Source of the DNA: Fistulifera solaris
Taxonomy: Eukaryota > Bacillariophyta > Bacillariophyceae > Naviculales > Stauroneidaceae
Assembly (NCBI GenBank): GCA_030295235.1
Contig: AP026155.1
Span: 372,001 to 436,000 of the forward strand
Length of the DNA: 64,000 bases
Direction: 5' to 3'
Made by a program: the position numbers and the translations under genes. The notes beneath the pieces were generated by a model, which searched no databases, was not told the DNA's origin, and worked only from the letters and a program-made list of their open reading frames with translations. Shown here in pieces: positions 32,001 through 41,900 of this stretch. Position 1 is the first letter of the stretch, and each line of letters starts with the position of its first letter.

Positions 32001-32081
32001 AAAAGACTCGCAGGTATACCAGTCAAACTCGAAGAAGACCCTTTTATTCCACCAAGACGCTTGTGGGTAAACGAATGTTAA
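29058..32081 (+). CDS. XRN1-type 5'-3' exoribonuclease
   Basis: 1,007 aa, one exon, ATG at 29058 (MGVPKFFRWLSERYPRII, the family N-terminus). Conserved blocks follow: LYIDMNGIIHGC, YMAIDGVAPRAKLNQQRARR, GPHVPGEGEHKIMQFMR, VGQDGDLVMLGLATHEPN and FLVGNDFLPHMP. The second half matches XRN1 rather than XRN2: SWEWYYPYHYGPMLSDL, then KPFEQLMACMPPSHAKLLP, and DMNGKRWPWEAVVLLPFID. This predicts cytoplasmic decay of decapped, 5'-monophosphate mRNA. It is shorter than animal or yeast XRN1 (about 1,500-1,700 aa). The stop at 32081 is followed by a long open frame on the same strand, so the C-terminus may be extended (see next entry). Confidence 0.9.
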   Translation: MGVPKFFRWLSERYPRIIQRHGSRPTDATCQEHFGKPPPDYLPPPDPLSECGLAPEIDRLYIDMNGIIHGCSHNNADLELNPDAEGEADISEEEIFRNVSYYLDRIIKDIAQPKELVYMAIDGVAPRAKLNQQRARRYRSGQEGEIEQTVYDAHIKAMEREQAEMDKLKEAKERDSQEYSADGVEKVKEIQPGRFTGKFETFEGSSYSESAEGDKKKFHSNTITPGTEFFQRCTDYLEQFIKDKVDHDPAWQNLTIVFSGPHVPGEGEHKIMQFMREQQAKDDYNPNLRHCIVGQDGDLVMLGLATHEPNLVLLREQVVFSKRALQAERLSQKYGLDMYIHNPNFEFMHMNLLRDYLALEFRTSNVIPNSSFDLEHTVDDFVFMTFLVGNDFLPHMPAMDIADEAFDLIFFTYRELRKKWLRQSNKRPGLIPYLTHEGNIVSGRRLEEFLTLLGQHELYYYDYKKTNENLEETRRVEDKYGYDFTPSDDVIVSKEESDRARFREMIRKNLADEASDVELQTPDQAEFFAPVLSGPLHRRRTIAGDEPGVDGEGAGLFTRMGSLLQYSIASDDSGSTSLQIDDQDVKGRYYYDKFGFSPFDAEKHVALRKAYIEGLVWNLKYYYEGCVSWEWYYPYHYGPMLSDLVGLEKILKDISFEGKMGEPLKPFEQLMACMPPSHAKLLPEPYRPLMTDENSPIASFYPRTFTIDMNGKRWPWEAVVLLPFIDSKRLIEAAKSVDSSLLSQEELNRNRQGEPVVFQRLADGRDASTESKIEVTPLSSSFLHYAGKRVPLFRPKLKDGIQVPLGGRPTLCDGLVESVMLRSVHLNVHGMQSRYKTACLELRNEALEVLPAETIAPHMIGTVIYIDYPHLTEAFVTAVSDQQCIVRGNKTKRPWSLKEAADRKIEKRRLMKKFFFGDQLPGSGGISFGKLDSMMEIETVLHVRPLRGLETLSDGRVVKTFAKFEVEVPLFVTSFLPSEDDKRLAGIPVKLEEDPFIPPRRLWVNEC

Positions 32082-32493
32082 AAGGAGAAGAGGATGCAGA
32101 TCAAGCATCGAAGCGTCTTATAAACGTACCTGGCGCTTTTTCGTACACAATGAGGCGCCCCATAAAAATAAGATCGCGTGCGTTTCATTCAGGTGCAGGC
32201 GGGGTTTCATTTCAATCCAATTTTTCGACCGTCTCGAATCTTCCTTTTGGAAGCAAGGGTCGTGCTGAGCGCCCTAATGCGAGGATGACACTAAACTCAA
32301 ACTTGTCCCAGAGAGCCGCTTTGCGACCCAACTATCTGGGTGCACGGCACACTTCCTTGGGTTGTAGCAAAGGGTTTTCCCTTTGCCTTGTGATTGGACT
32401 TTCGTTTTTTGCTAATGCCTATGCGTCCATCGTGGGTCCATTAAGCAATGAGTTTTTGCTTCTTCGCCGCCAGTTCGCAGCCAATTTCCCAAG
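32082..32493 (+). other. Open coding-like stretch between XRN1 and proteasome beta-5
   Basis: The -1 frame relative to XRN1 stays open from before the XRN1 stop to 32497, overlapping the next start by four bases. It encodes a basic Ser/Asn/Arg-rich sequence (MRRPIKIRSRAFHSGAGG, RPNYLGARHTSLGCSKG) like many exonuclease tails, ending in a hydrophobic stretch (FSLCLVIGLSFFANAYA). One added base near TGTGGGTAAA at 32066-32075 would fuse the first part to XRN1. Alternatively it is 5' leader of the proteasome gene. I do not call it a separate gene. Confidence 0.4.
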
Positions 32494-33207
32494 ATGACCG
32501 AGGATGCTTCCGACTATGGGTTGGTGACGCGTTCCACACCTCCTCTGGAATTCGAGCATGGCACAACCACAATCTCGTTTCTGTTCCAAGGAGGGATAAT
32601 CGCCGCCGTGGACTCGAGGGCCAGTTTGGGAAGTTTCATTGGTTCCAAGACGGTCCAAAAAGTGCTCCCCATCAACTCGCACATGATTGGGACCATGGCC
32701 GGCGGCGCAGCCGATTGCAGTTACTGGATCCGTCTAATCTCGCAGGAAGCATTGTTTTACGAGCTTTCTCGTTCACGTCGTATTTCGGTGACGCGTGTGG
32801 CAACTCTTTTGAGTAATGCACTATATGAGAATCGGAATCTGGGTTTGTCTGTGGGGACCATGATTATGGGTTACGACGACGACAAAGCTAGTCCTCCAAA
32901 AATCTTCTATGTCGACGATTCCGGTGCCCGTATCTCCGGTGACATGTTTGCCGTCGGTTCGGGGAGTACATTTGCGTTGGGCATTCTCGATACGGAACGG
33001 AAGTACGAAATGACCGTTGAAGAAGCAATTGATCTAGGCATCAAAGCTATCCGCCATGCGACTTTCCGAGATGCGTATTCTGGAGGTTTTATCAATGTCT
33101 TTTTGATTACCCGGAACAAAGGCTGGCGGCGTGTCTACAGTGAAGACTTATCGCGGTTTTTACGAGACCCAAGCAGCGGAAATCGCATCCCTTTGGAGCA
33201 AGAGTGA
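32494..33207 (+). CDS. PSMB5: 20S proteasome subunit beta type-5 (catalytic)
   Basis: 237 aa, ATG at 32494. A 23-residue propeptide ends LEFEHG, releasing the catalytic threonine of GTTTISF (residue 24). The other catalytic-site residues are in place: Asp17 and Arg19 (AVDSRASLG), Lys33 (SKTVQKV), and the RDAYSGG block with Asp166 and Ser169 in standard numbering. MIGTMAGGAADCSYW and LSVGTMIMGYD are beta-5 signatures, so this is the chymotrypsin-like subunit. The propeptide is short for beta-5 (yeast about 75 aa), which leaves room for a start further upstream in the open stretch before it. Acts in the cytosol and nucleus. Confidence 0.93.
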   Translation: MTEDASDYGLVTRSTPPLEFEHGTTTISFLFQGGIIAAVDSRASLGSFIGSKTVQKVLPINSHMIGTMAGGAADCSYWIRLISQEALFYELSRSRRISVTRVATLLSNALYENRNLGLSVGTMIMGYDDDKASPPKIFYVDDSGARISGDMFAVGSGSTFALGILDTERKYEMTVEEAIDLGIKAIRHATFRDAYSGGFINVFLITRNKGWRRVYSEDLSRFLRDPSSGNRIPLEQE

Positions 33208-33565
33208 CAGCAGAAACGAATTAGAGTAAAGATTAAGGACTAGGAATTATAACTAGAGAGTAGATTGTTATATTTGCATAGGTCTAGTTGGAGTAGAACA
33301 TAAAATAATATACTCCGGTACTCCCTAATCAAAAATCAATCGCACAGGTGCAAGTGAATCACGGTCATGAAGAAGTTTCGAACTAATAGAATATATAACA
33401 GTACGATATAAGGTTGTTCGCATTTATAGGAAGTTGTGGCTTTTGTGGCAGAGTGAGAGTAAAGGCCCACGCGAAAGATGAATAGGTCTAATCTCATTTC
33501 CTCTTTTGAATAACATTGTTTTAAAAATCATTTTTACCACCCAAACAAGATTTGATTCATCCAAC
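33208..33565. other. Intergenic
   Basis: 358 bp, AT-rich, presumably the proteasome gene 3' UTR and the promoter of the next gene. The next gene's frame opens on TTG at 33506, not used. Nothing else seen. Confidence 0.4.
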
Positions 33566-34234
33566 ATGTCCAGCAACAACAATAGCAAAGATGAGTATCA
33601 ACAAGACGGCCCCGAAGCGCGCGAAATTGCCAAATACCTTCCGTATTTTCCCTTCAAAGGCATCCCTCGTTTCTACGATATCGGGGGTTTCCTGTACGAA
33701 CCCGCCATCTTTCAACAAATTGTCGATATTTTTACGGTACGATACCGTGGACTCGCCGTTGATTGCATTGCCGGATTGGATGCTCGGGGTTTTGTCCTCG
33801 GCCCACCCATTGCCTTGGCCTTGCAAAAACCCTTTGTGATGATGCGCAAGCAGGGCAAAATGCCCAATACTGTCAGCAGTACTCAATACGAAACAGAATA
33901 TGGGAGTCGTTCTGGGTTGACGGTACAACGGGATCGTATTCAACAAGGAATGCGTGTCCTCATTATTGATGATCTTGTGGCAACCGGGGGAACCTTGTCT
34001 TCGGCCATTACGTTAGTCAAAATGTTGGGCGGCATTCCAGTGGAATGCGCCTGTGTCGTGGAACTGAAAATGTTCATCAATCCCCCGAAGGAGAGTGGCT
34101 TGCCCAGTCGGACCGAACTGTTTCGCAAATTGGGACATGATCATGTCCCCATTTGGGGCTTGATTTCAGAAGATGTACTCACATTGGAAGCCCAGCTTCC
34201 GGAGGGATATGTCGATGATGGAGAAGAACATTAA
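33566..34234 (+). CDS. APRT: Adenine phosphoribosyltransferase
   Basis: 222 aa, single exon, ATG at 33566. Purine salvage: adenine plus PRPP gives AMP. The PRPP-binding loop is VLIIDDLVATGGTLSSAI, the type I phosphoribosyltransferase signature with two acidic residues and TGGT. Other APRT landmarks are FPFKGIPRFYDIGGF near the N-terminus, AGLDARGFVLGPPIALAL (the base-binding Ala-Arg-Gly-Phe) and the flexible-loop region around MRKQGKMPNTV. There is no targeting peptide, so cytosolic. Length is slightly above the usual 170-190 aa owing to N- and C-terminal extensions. Confidence 0.93.
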   Translation: MSSNNNSKDEYQQDGPEAREIAKYLPYFPFKGIPRFYDIGGFLYEPAIFQQIVDIFTVRYRGLAVDCIAGLDARGFVLGPPIALALQKPFVMMRKQGKMPNTVSSTQYETEYGSRSGLTVQRDRIQQGMRVLIIDDLVATGGTLSSAITLVKMLGGIPVECACVVELKMFINPPKESGLPSRTELFRKLGHDHVPIWGLISEDVLTLEAQLPEGYVDDGEEH

Positions 34235-34411
34235 TGAAGGATTGAATGAATCATTCATGAGTTAATATTATACGGACTAGTAAATAATATTGTTATTGAC
34301 GCAGGTGTTTGTTTGTCATTAGTCATTATCCTTTGAAAGGTACGCTCGTTTCACATCACACGTCGTCCACTTTCTAGCCCTTCCTCGTCCCAGCTATGCA
34401 CTCCTTCTCCG

Positions 34412-35624
34412 TCATACGGACATTCCGTGACTCGGTGAATCTTCCGACTGTTGCCACAGCATTTGTTCTCGTAACAGCCGTTGCGGTGTACTAAAGCCCA
34501 TGACACGATCGTAATCAGGGAATTGCGGATCCGTCGGCAGCCACCACCAATACCAAGGATCTTGCCCAAAGATGTGCGCGAGGGGAATGCTGTCTTCGAC
34601 GGCCGTATCCATGGTATTTGTGGCCTTCTTTTCAGTCGATCAATCGTCCCAATGCCGGTCAATATGCCATACAAGACATTCATGATCATGCTGCTCGTAA
34701 ACAAAAAGGCGCCAATGGAGAGTAGGGTCATGACACGGACCAATTGCGTCAAGACGACCGTAAAGACACACGCCTCTTCGGCACAAAAGAAATAATTCCA
34801 TCCAAAGGTCAGCAACGAAGTGACGGAACAGATCCAGGTATACACAAGAAACAAGACAAAGTGTTTCAAATTGCCCGCCCCAATACAGTTGTTCATCCAT
34901 GGACAATGATGATCCATTCGACTGATACAACGATTACAGATTCGACAATGGTGCGAATGAGGTGGTTTGAAGGTTTGACATTGACTGCACATGGACAATT
35001 TGAGATCGGCTTGGTGTCGTTGGGCGGCCGTGGGAACGGCGGACGGTGGCACAGCGCCGGGGTCGGTCAGTGATGTTTTGACATGACACGCGAGGGCCAG
35101 GGCTGTCAAGACAGTGTAAAGGAGGGCCAACGAGACGGGAATGCCCCCGGTCGCCGCCAACCACGTCATGGTGAGGGACGAATATCCCATCAAGATCCAT
35201 ACAATGAGGGCCATGATCGTCCCCGCCGGATCGTATCGATTCAGCCAAATACCGTGTTCATCGGAAGTTCCAATCGAACAAGTCCAGGGTAAGTCATTGA
35301 AGGTATCAGTATAATAGTAGGATGTATTATCATTGTTGTTGAGGTGTGGTTGACAACAGGTACTCGCTGCATTCCACAGTCGTTTCGGGAGAGACAATTG
35401 TTTCGACTTTTCGGGTAAGGCATGCAGTGGTCCTAATCCACCGAATGTATAGGATTCTAATCGTGGGGGTGCATTCTTTCATGGATTGTAAGAGAGAGGA
35501 TGGATTGCACCAGAATAGAAAATTCCCCTGTAATAGTACTCACCGGATCATCACGATACGGAAGATCTTGCCGTTGCCGTTGCCGTGTCGAATAATCATT
35601 CGTGGGACTGGAAGGCGTCATCAT
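34412..35624 (-). CDS. DHHC-type protein S-palmitoyltransferase (frame break)
   Basis: Multi-span enzyme that attaches palmitate to cysteines of target proteins. Exon 1 begins at ATG 35624 and runs to about 35544 (27 codons, Gln/Arg-rich); exon 2 probably begins near 35456, but the exact join is unresolved because the phases of the best donor and acceptor do not match. The cysteine-rich domain is complete: CSQCQTFKPPHSHHCRICNR, then DHHCPWMNNCIGAGNLKHF. Two membrane helices precede it and two follow (FVLFLVYTWICSVTSLLTFG, LLSIGAFLFTSSMIMNVLYG). After IDRLK the frame breaks at four T on plus (34629-34632). With five, it continues KKKATNTMDTAVEDS and ends at 34412 with SHGMSV, containing FGQDPWYWWWLPTDPQF. 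Confidence 0.82.
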
Positions 35625-35996
35625 GGTGATTTCCGATGAAGACAATCAATTTAGTTGAGTAAATGATTCTTTTCAAGTCGCCTTCGGTGAAAAACCAAAA
35701 AATGCAACACGGCTGCGACGATGTTGAGACGAAAAACAAGTCTTCTCAAATCGTACCGGTAATCTATTGTTTAGTCCTAAAACAAAAATGAAACCGTTGC
35801 GGTACCCACCTTCCCACATTCAAGTTTAGAGTATAATGCGGTGGCGTTGAAAACCGCATCCGCCTTCATCTCGCTCGATGAGACGGCTCGACGAAACAGC
35901 CATTTGACCCGAAGAGAGGTGCAACTCCTACAACGGATCGCTAATTAAGAATCCCTTCTCCGTTCCCCGAATGATATCAACAACAGCGTTCGAAAA
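35625..35996. promoter_or_regulatory. Divergent intergenic with TACCGGTA
   Basis: 372 bp between the palmitoyltransferase (minus) and the tethering-factor gene (plus). TACCGGTA lies at 35754-35761 and GCGGTACCCACC near 35800. Both promoters must lie here. Confidence 0.45.
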
Positions 35997-38900
35997 ATGA
36001 CAGAACCTGTAAATATTACATTACTGCTCGATCGGTTTCTTTCCGCGAGTACCGCCGCCGATGTGCAAAATGCCCTCGAACACGTGTTATCGGCTTTACA
36101 GGATCCATCCGCAACGGAGGCTCTTCTCGCCGAACCAGATGTCCTCAAAGGAATGCTAAAACTACTGGCAACGCAATCTTACAAAAATGTCGGGGTCGAA
36201 GACGGAGACAATCTCTGTGCACGGATTTTGTGGCAAATTCTGCAAACATCCGACACGGCCAAGACGTTGTTGCAACGTCCCGAACTCGCGCTAATTGAAG
36301 TCTTGATGGATGTCGCAGCAACAAACGAAGACGAAAGCATCGAACGGTCTTCCTATACACGCGTCCTGTGTTTACAATCGTTGGAAAAGTTGTGTCACCA
36401 AGCACCGCAACTCGCGCAACAACAATTGTTGCAAGCCCCGAATGGGTTGCATCGGTTGGGGGAATTGTTGCATTGCGCCGACTTGGCGGTAAGGAATCAA
36501 GCCTTACTGGTAGCCCATTGTTGTGCGGCATGGCCTGCCGTCAGTCAAGTCTGGATTTTTCTCAATATTGTGCCCACTCTCTTACAAGTGGCATTGCAAG
36601 AAGGAGGATTGCAAGGTGGGACCGTTGTGGTGCAGGACTGTTTGCGGTTGTTGAGGAATTTGTTGCGACACGATACTTCCATGGCAGAATTAGTCTTCCA
36701 AGAACAGACGTTGGCACCCCAATTGTCGGTCTTGTTGGATTTGCGCCTCGGAACCGAATTTGTGCATCCCGTTGCGAAAAAGAAAATCGAGCCGCTCTTG
36801 TCGCGCAAAAAAGCAGTTGATGACTTGGATGACCTTCTGATGGAACCAAGTAGCAATCAAGAATCTTCCTCTGACGAGGAAATCATATTGCCACGCCTCA
36901 CGCGCGATGAAGAAAAAGTCATCCATGCTGTTTTGGATATTCTGGAATTAGTGTTGGAGAACAACAAAGTGCGTCAAGCGATTTGTACGCAGGATTTAGC
37001 GTCCATGGTGTGGGAATTGGGGTTGGTCAATTTCCCACCTCCGGGGAGTCGCCGCGCCCTGTGCGTATCCCAGTGCAAGCTTGCAACAACGGGCTTTGCA
37101 AATTACCGCACGTTACTTGAATGATCCCATTCTGCTGCAAAATCACAATGCCCTCCACCGTCTACTGCATTTGGTGTGTATGGGAGGGATACCCAAGGAT
37201 CGGGAGGACAAGTTGGGTGTCTCGCAATCGGCTTTGCATCTGCTGCGTCAGACGGTGCCTCCGGCACAGGCGCAGGAAATTTTACTTAACACCTTGGCGC
37301 CTCCTCTCACGGAGGAGACACCGGATCTGACACCTGTGCAACGACTCCTCATAACAGTCGAGAACAATTTGGTAGCGCCACCGGATACGGGCCGCACGGT
37401 ATTACTCGTGGGATCGACGTGTGCCTTGTCACTCTTTTTGGTCGATACCGCCAGTCGTGAAATGATGGTAAGGTTGATGGACTCCGGGTTGTTGCCTTCG
37501 ATATTGGAATTGTTACCGAACGAACCCGATACTCTGGTTACGTTGGTGTTGCTGCGGTTTTTGTGTCAATGGATGGATGGATCTCCGTTGGTGGTGCAAT
37601 CGATTCTGGGTGCACCACAAAGTGCGACGGTTTTGGCGGCCCTGTTGGAATCGAAGGATTCAACCATTGCCGCGTATGCGTCTCTGTTGTTGGGAATGGC
37701 GTTGAATCAAATGACCGACCAGCAAGATGTCACGAAATATGGAGGATGGACCCGTGAGGGTATTTTGGATATTTTTAAACATTCATTGAAGCTGTTCCTG
37801 TTGCGATTGGACGAGCTTGGTCCCAATCTAAACATGTGGTCGTTCTGTCCTTTGGAACACAAAGTGTGGTTGGAGGAGTTTCAGGCCAATGTTTGGACAG
37901 TGCGAAGATGCCTGGTGGCGGAAATGACTGTGCATAGTGAGTCGAGCGATGAGATTTCGTCTATGCAGGCTTTGATTGAAAAACAATCCAGTGAACTGGA
38001 AGAACTTCGTCAGGAATTGAATTTTTCGAAGAAAAGTCTAGTCCAACAAGGTACGTTGTCATCGCATTTTTGATCTCTCTGCTTTGTTGTTTCTTCTAAC
38101 TTGCTCCCCTAGAAAAGGAATTGTTGCTTTGGAAAGTAAGGGCCGAATGCACTCCAACCCAACTAGATGAATTGCTCAATCAATCCACGTCGCGCAATAC
38201 GGCATTAGAGAAAAAGGTGGAAGAGTTGGAAAGCTTGCTTTATCATATTGAAGCGGAGCATGCCGCTGATGTAAGTCGAAATACGGAACTTGTCGAGTCA
38301 TTGCAAGCAGAAGTTCAGAATGCCTTGCAGAATGAAACCCAAACCCGGGAAGACTTGGAGACCATGCAAGGAGAAATGACTGCTTTGAGCCAAGCTTACA
38401 CTAATCTTGAGGCTGAGTATCGTCGTCAAACTGAGCTTCTATCTACGAGTACAGCAGGGGCCGAGGGCAGCGAACAAAGCGCTCATCAAAACCAAGGTGA
38501 GGACTCAGAGAAGGAATTGTCACGTGGAAATTCAACGGAGGTAGCTATTCTTCGTGCTGAAAATACAAGATTAAAGAATGATATGAAAGTGGCCGAGGAT
38601 TGGATGGCTATGGCTCATCAAAAGCTAAGTGAGATACTGACCGAGAATACTGCGTTGAAAGGCGAGGTGTCGTCGCTCAGAGGACAAGTACAATCTCTCG
38701 GTGACCAGAGTGCAGGTCTACAGCAAGAGTTAAACTCGTTGCGCGAATATTATGGCTCGTCGAGCAATGAAGATTTGCGAAGTATTATATCTAAGACTTC
38801 GCAACAAGCGGAATTAGAGACAAATCTGAGAGAAGAAGCCGAGTCAGAACTCATTCATATTCGTGGATTGCTGGAGAAGGTCGAGAAAGACAAAGCAGAT

Positions 38901-41900
38901 CTGGAGCAGCGCATGAGTGAAATGAATCAAATGTTTATTTCCGAAAACGCGGCCACTTTTGGCCACAGCCAACCTAAAACGTTGCCGGCCGAGAATGACA
39001 CAGTGAATCTTCACGAAGAAGTTGAAGCAGTGAGAAAGGAACTTGCATTTGTGCTTAAGAGAGAAGAGGAGGCAATAAGCAATCGCGACGCACGTATAAG
39101 TGAGCTCGAATCTTGTCTCGATGAACGTGGCTTTCCCTCGGAAGAGCTACTGAGACGAGATAAAGAGATAGAGGAGCTTAAGCAACTTACCCAGGTTGCC
39201 CAAGAATGGATGGATAACGCCATCGAGCAGTACCACGCACTGCAGCAAGATAAGGAAGCTCTTTTGTCGGAAAAAGCAACTTTGACTAACCAATTGAGCG
39301 AGCTGGACAATCAGATACAAACCCTGATTCCGTCCATTTCCATGGCGACAGCGCAACCGGATCTACAAGCCCTAACATTGGCTTTGCAAGAAAAGGACTC
39401 TCTTCTCAAAGAATCCATGGCGACTCTCTCAGAAATGCAAGTTAGCCTCACAGAGAAAGAACACAATCTTGACTCTTTGAGATTTGAACTTCAGTCAGCC
39501 AATGAAGAAATTCAACAGAAGTGCTCGGAGTTGGAGTTATTGAGGCAAAATAGTAATAGTGCAGCGAATGAAATCCAACATTTGCGGGCCCAAGCCAAGG
39601 CGCTAACGTCGCGCGAGCAAGAGTTATGCAAAGAAATTGACGACCTTCGAAATGGGCAATCGTCGAATCAAGATTTGGTCGAAGGTCTTCACGTTGAAGA
39701 AAAACTCCAGCCAATCTAATCTCCTTCTTCAAATTGAGGAGTACAAGACAATGATGAGAAATTTGGAAGCACAGTTGTCCGAACAGGAATGCGACTCAAA
39801 TGACATGGTAAAAGAATGGGAGACAACGTACACTGACCTAGAAAAGCGTCACAAGGAGGTCCTTGGCGAGAAGCAGAAACTAGAAGATCTTTGTAGCGCA
39901 AAAGACGCGCGGATATATGAGTTGCAAGACGAAAACAGAAGCAAGAATGACGAGGTGAACGAGCTGACTATTCTGTTGGAGGAAAAGGTCCGAGTGATGT
40001 CGACCACAAATATTGTTGATACTGGTGAGGAGGAGAATCGTGAGGACAAGGACGCGACTATCAAAACTCTTTCAGATGAAGTAGAGACTTTGAAACAGCA
40101 GTTGCAGGCCATGGACGCAGAGTCGGTGGACGCGATTTCTCGCTGGCAGGCTTCCTATGCCGATTTAGAAGCACGTTACTTGGAATTGTGCAACTCCAAG
40201 GAGACGCCTGTCGTTGATGGAAAAGATGCCGTGCAGCTTGGCTTAGAGGACGGTTCCGTCGATCGTGTGTCTGAGTTGACTTCTCAGGTAACAAGGCTTC
40301 AGCAAGCGCTGACGGAGGCCGAAAGTGAATCGGCGGCAGTGGTGGCGAAGTGGCAGGAAGCTTACGCCGAATTGGAAGACAAGGTCCGTGTCGCTTCCGC
40401 TGACGAATCTGGTATGGGTGCTGACGTACAGGCTAGTAATGACGCCTTGAGCGATCGTGTATCTGAGCTGAATGCGCTGGTTACGAGTCTACAAGAGCAG
40501 CTAAGAGAAGCCGATGCTGAGCACGCTACTGTTTTGGAGAAATGGCAGCAAGGATATGCCGAACTGGAAGAGAAGGTCCGAGTGATGTCGACCACAAATA
40601 TTGTTGATACTGGTGAGGAGGAGAATCGTGAGGACAAGGACGCGACTATCAAAACTCTTTCAGATGAAGTAAAGACTTTGAAACAGCAGTTGCAGGCCAT
40701 GGACGCAGAGTCGGTGGACGCGATTTCTCGCTGGCAGGCTTCCTATGCCGATTTAGAAGCACGTTACTTGGAATTGTGCAACTCCAAGGAGACGCCTGTC
40801 GTTGATGGAAAAGATGCCGTGCAGCTTGGCTTAGAGGACGGTTCCGTCGATCGTGTGTCTGAGTTGACTTCTCAGGTAACAAGGCTTCAGCAAGCGCTGA
40901 CGGAGGCCGAAAGTGAATCGGCGGCAGTGGTGGCGAAGTGGCAGGAAGCTTACGCCGAATTGGAAGACAAGGTCCGTGTCGCTTCCGCTGACGAATCTGG
41001 TATGGGTGCTGACGTACAGGCTAGTAATGACGCCTTGAGCGATCGTGTATCTGAGCTGAATGCGCTGGTTACGAGTCTACAAGAGCAGCTAAGAGAAGCC
41101 GATGCTGAGCACGCTACTGTTTTGGAGAAATGGCAGCAAGGATATGCCGAACTGGAAGAGAAGGTCCGAGTGATGTCGACCACAAATATTGTTGATACTG
41201 GTGAGGAGGAGAATCGTGAGGACAAGGACGCGACTATCAAAACTCTTACAGATGAAGTAGAGACTTTGAAACAGCAGTTGCAGGCCATGGACGCAGAGTC
41301 GGTGGACGCGATTTCTCGCTGGCAGGCTTCCTATGCCGATTTAGAAGCACGTTACTTGGAATTGTGCAACTCCAAGGAGACGCCTGTCGTTGATGGAAAA
41401 GATGCCGTGCAGCTTGGCTTAGAGGACGGTTCCGTCGATCGTGTGTCTGAGTTGACTTCTCAGGTAACAAGGCTTCAGCAAGCGCTGACGGAGGCCGAAA
41501 GTGAATCGGCGGCAGTGGTGGCGAAGTGGCAGGAAGCTTACGCCGAATTGGAAGACAAGGTCCGTGTCGCTTCCGCTGACGAATCTGGTATGGGTGCTGA
41601 CGTACAGGCTAGTAATGACGCCTTGAGCGATCGTGTATCTGAGCTGAATGCGCTGGTTACGAGTCTACAAGAGCAGCTAAGAGAAGCCGATGCTGAGCAC
41701 GCTACTGTTTTGGAGAAATGGCAGCAAGGATATGCCGAACTGGAAGAGAAGGTCCGAGTGATGTCGACCACAAATATTGTTGATACTGGTGAGGAGGAGA
41801 ATCGTGAGGACAAGGACGCGACTATCAAAACTCTTTCAGATGAAGTAAAGACTTTGAAACAGCAGTTGCAGGCCATGGACGCAGAGTCGGTGGACGCGAT

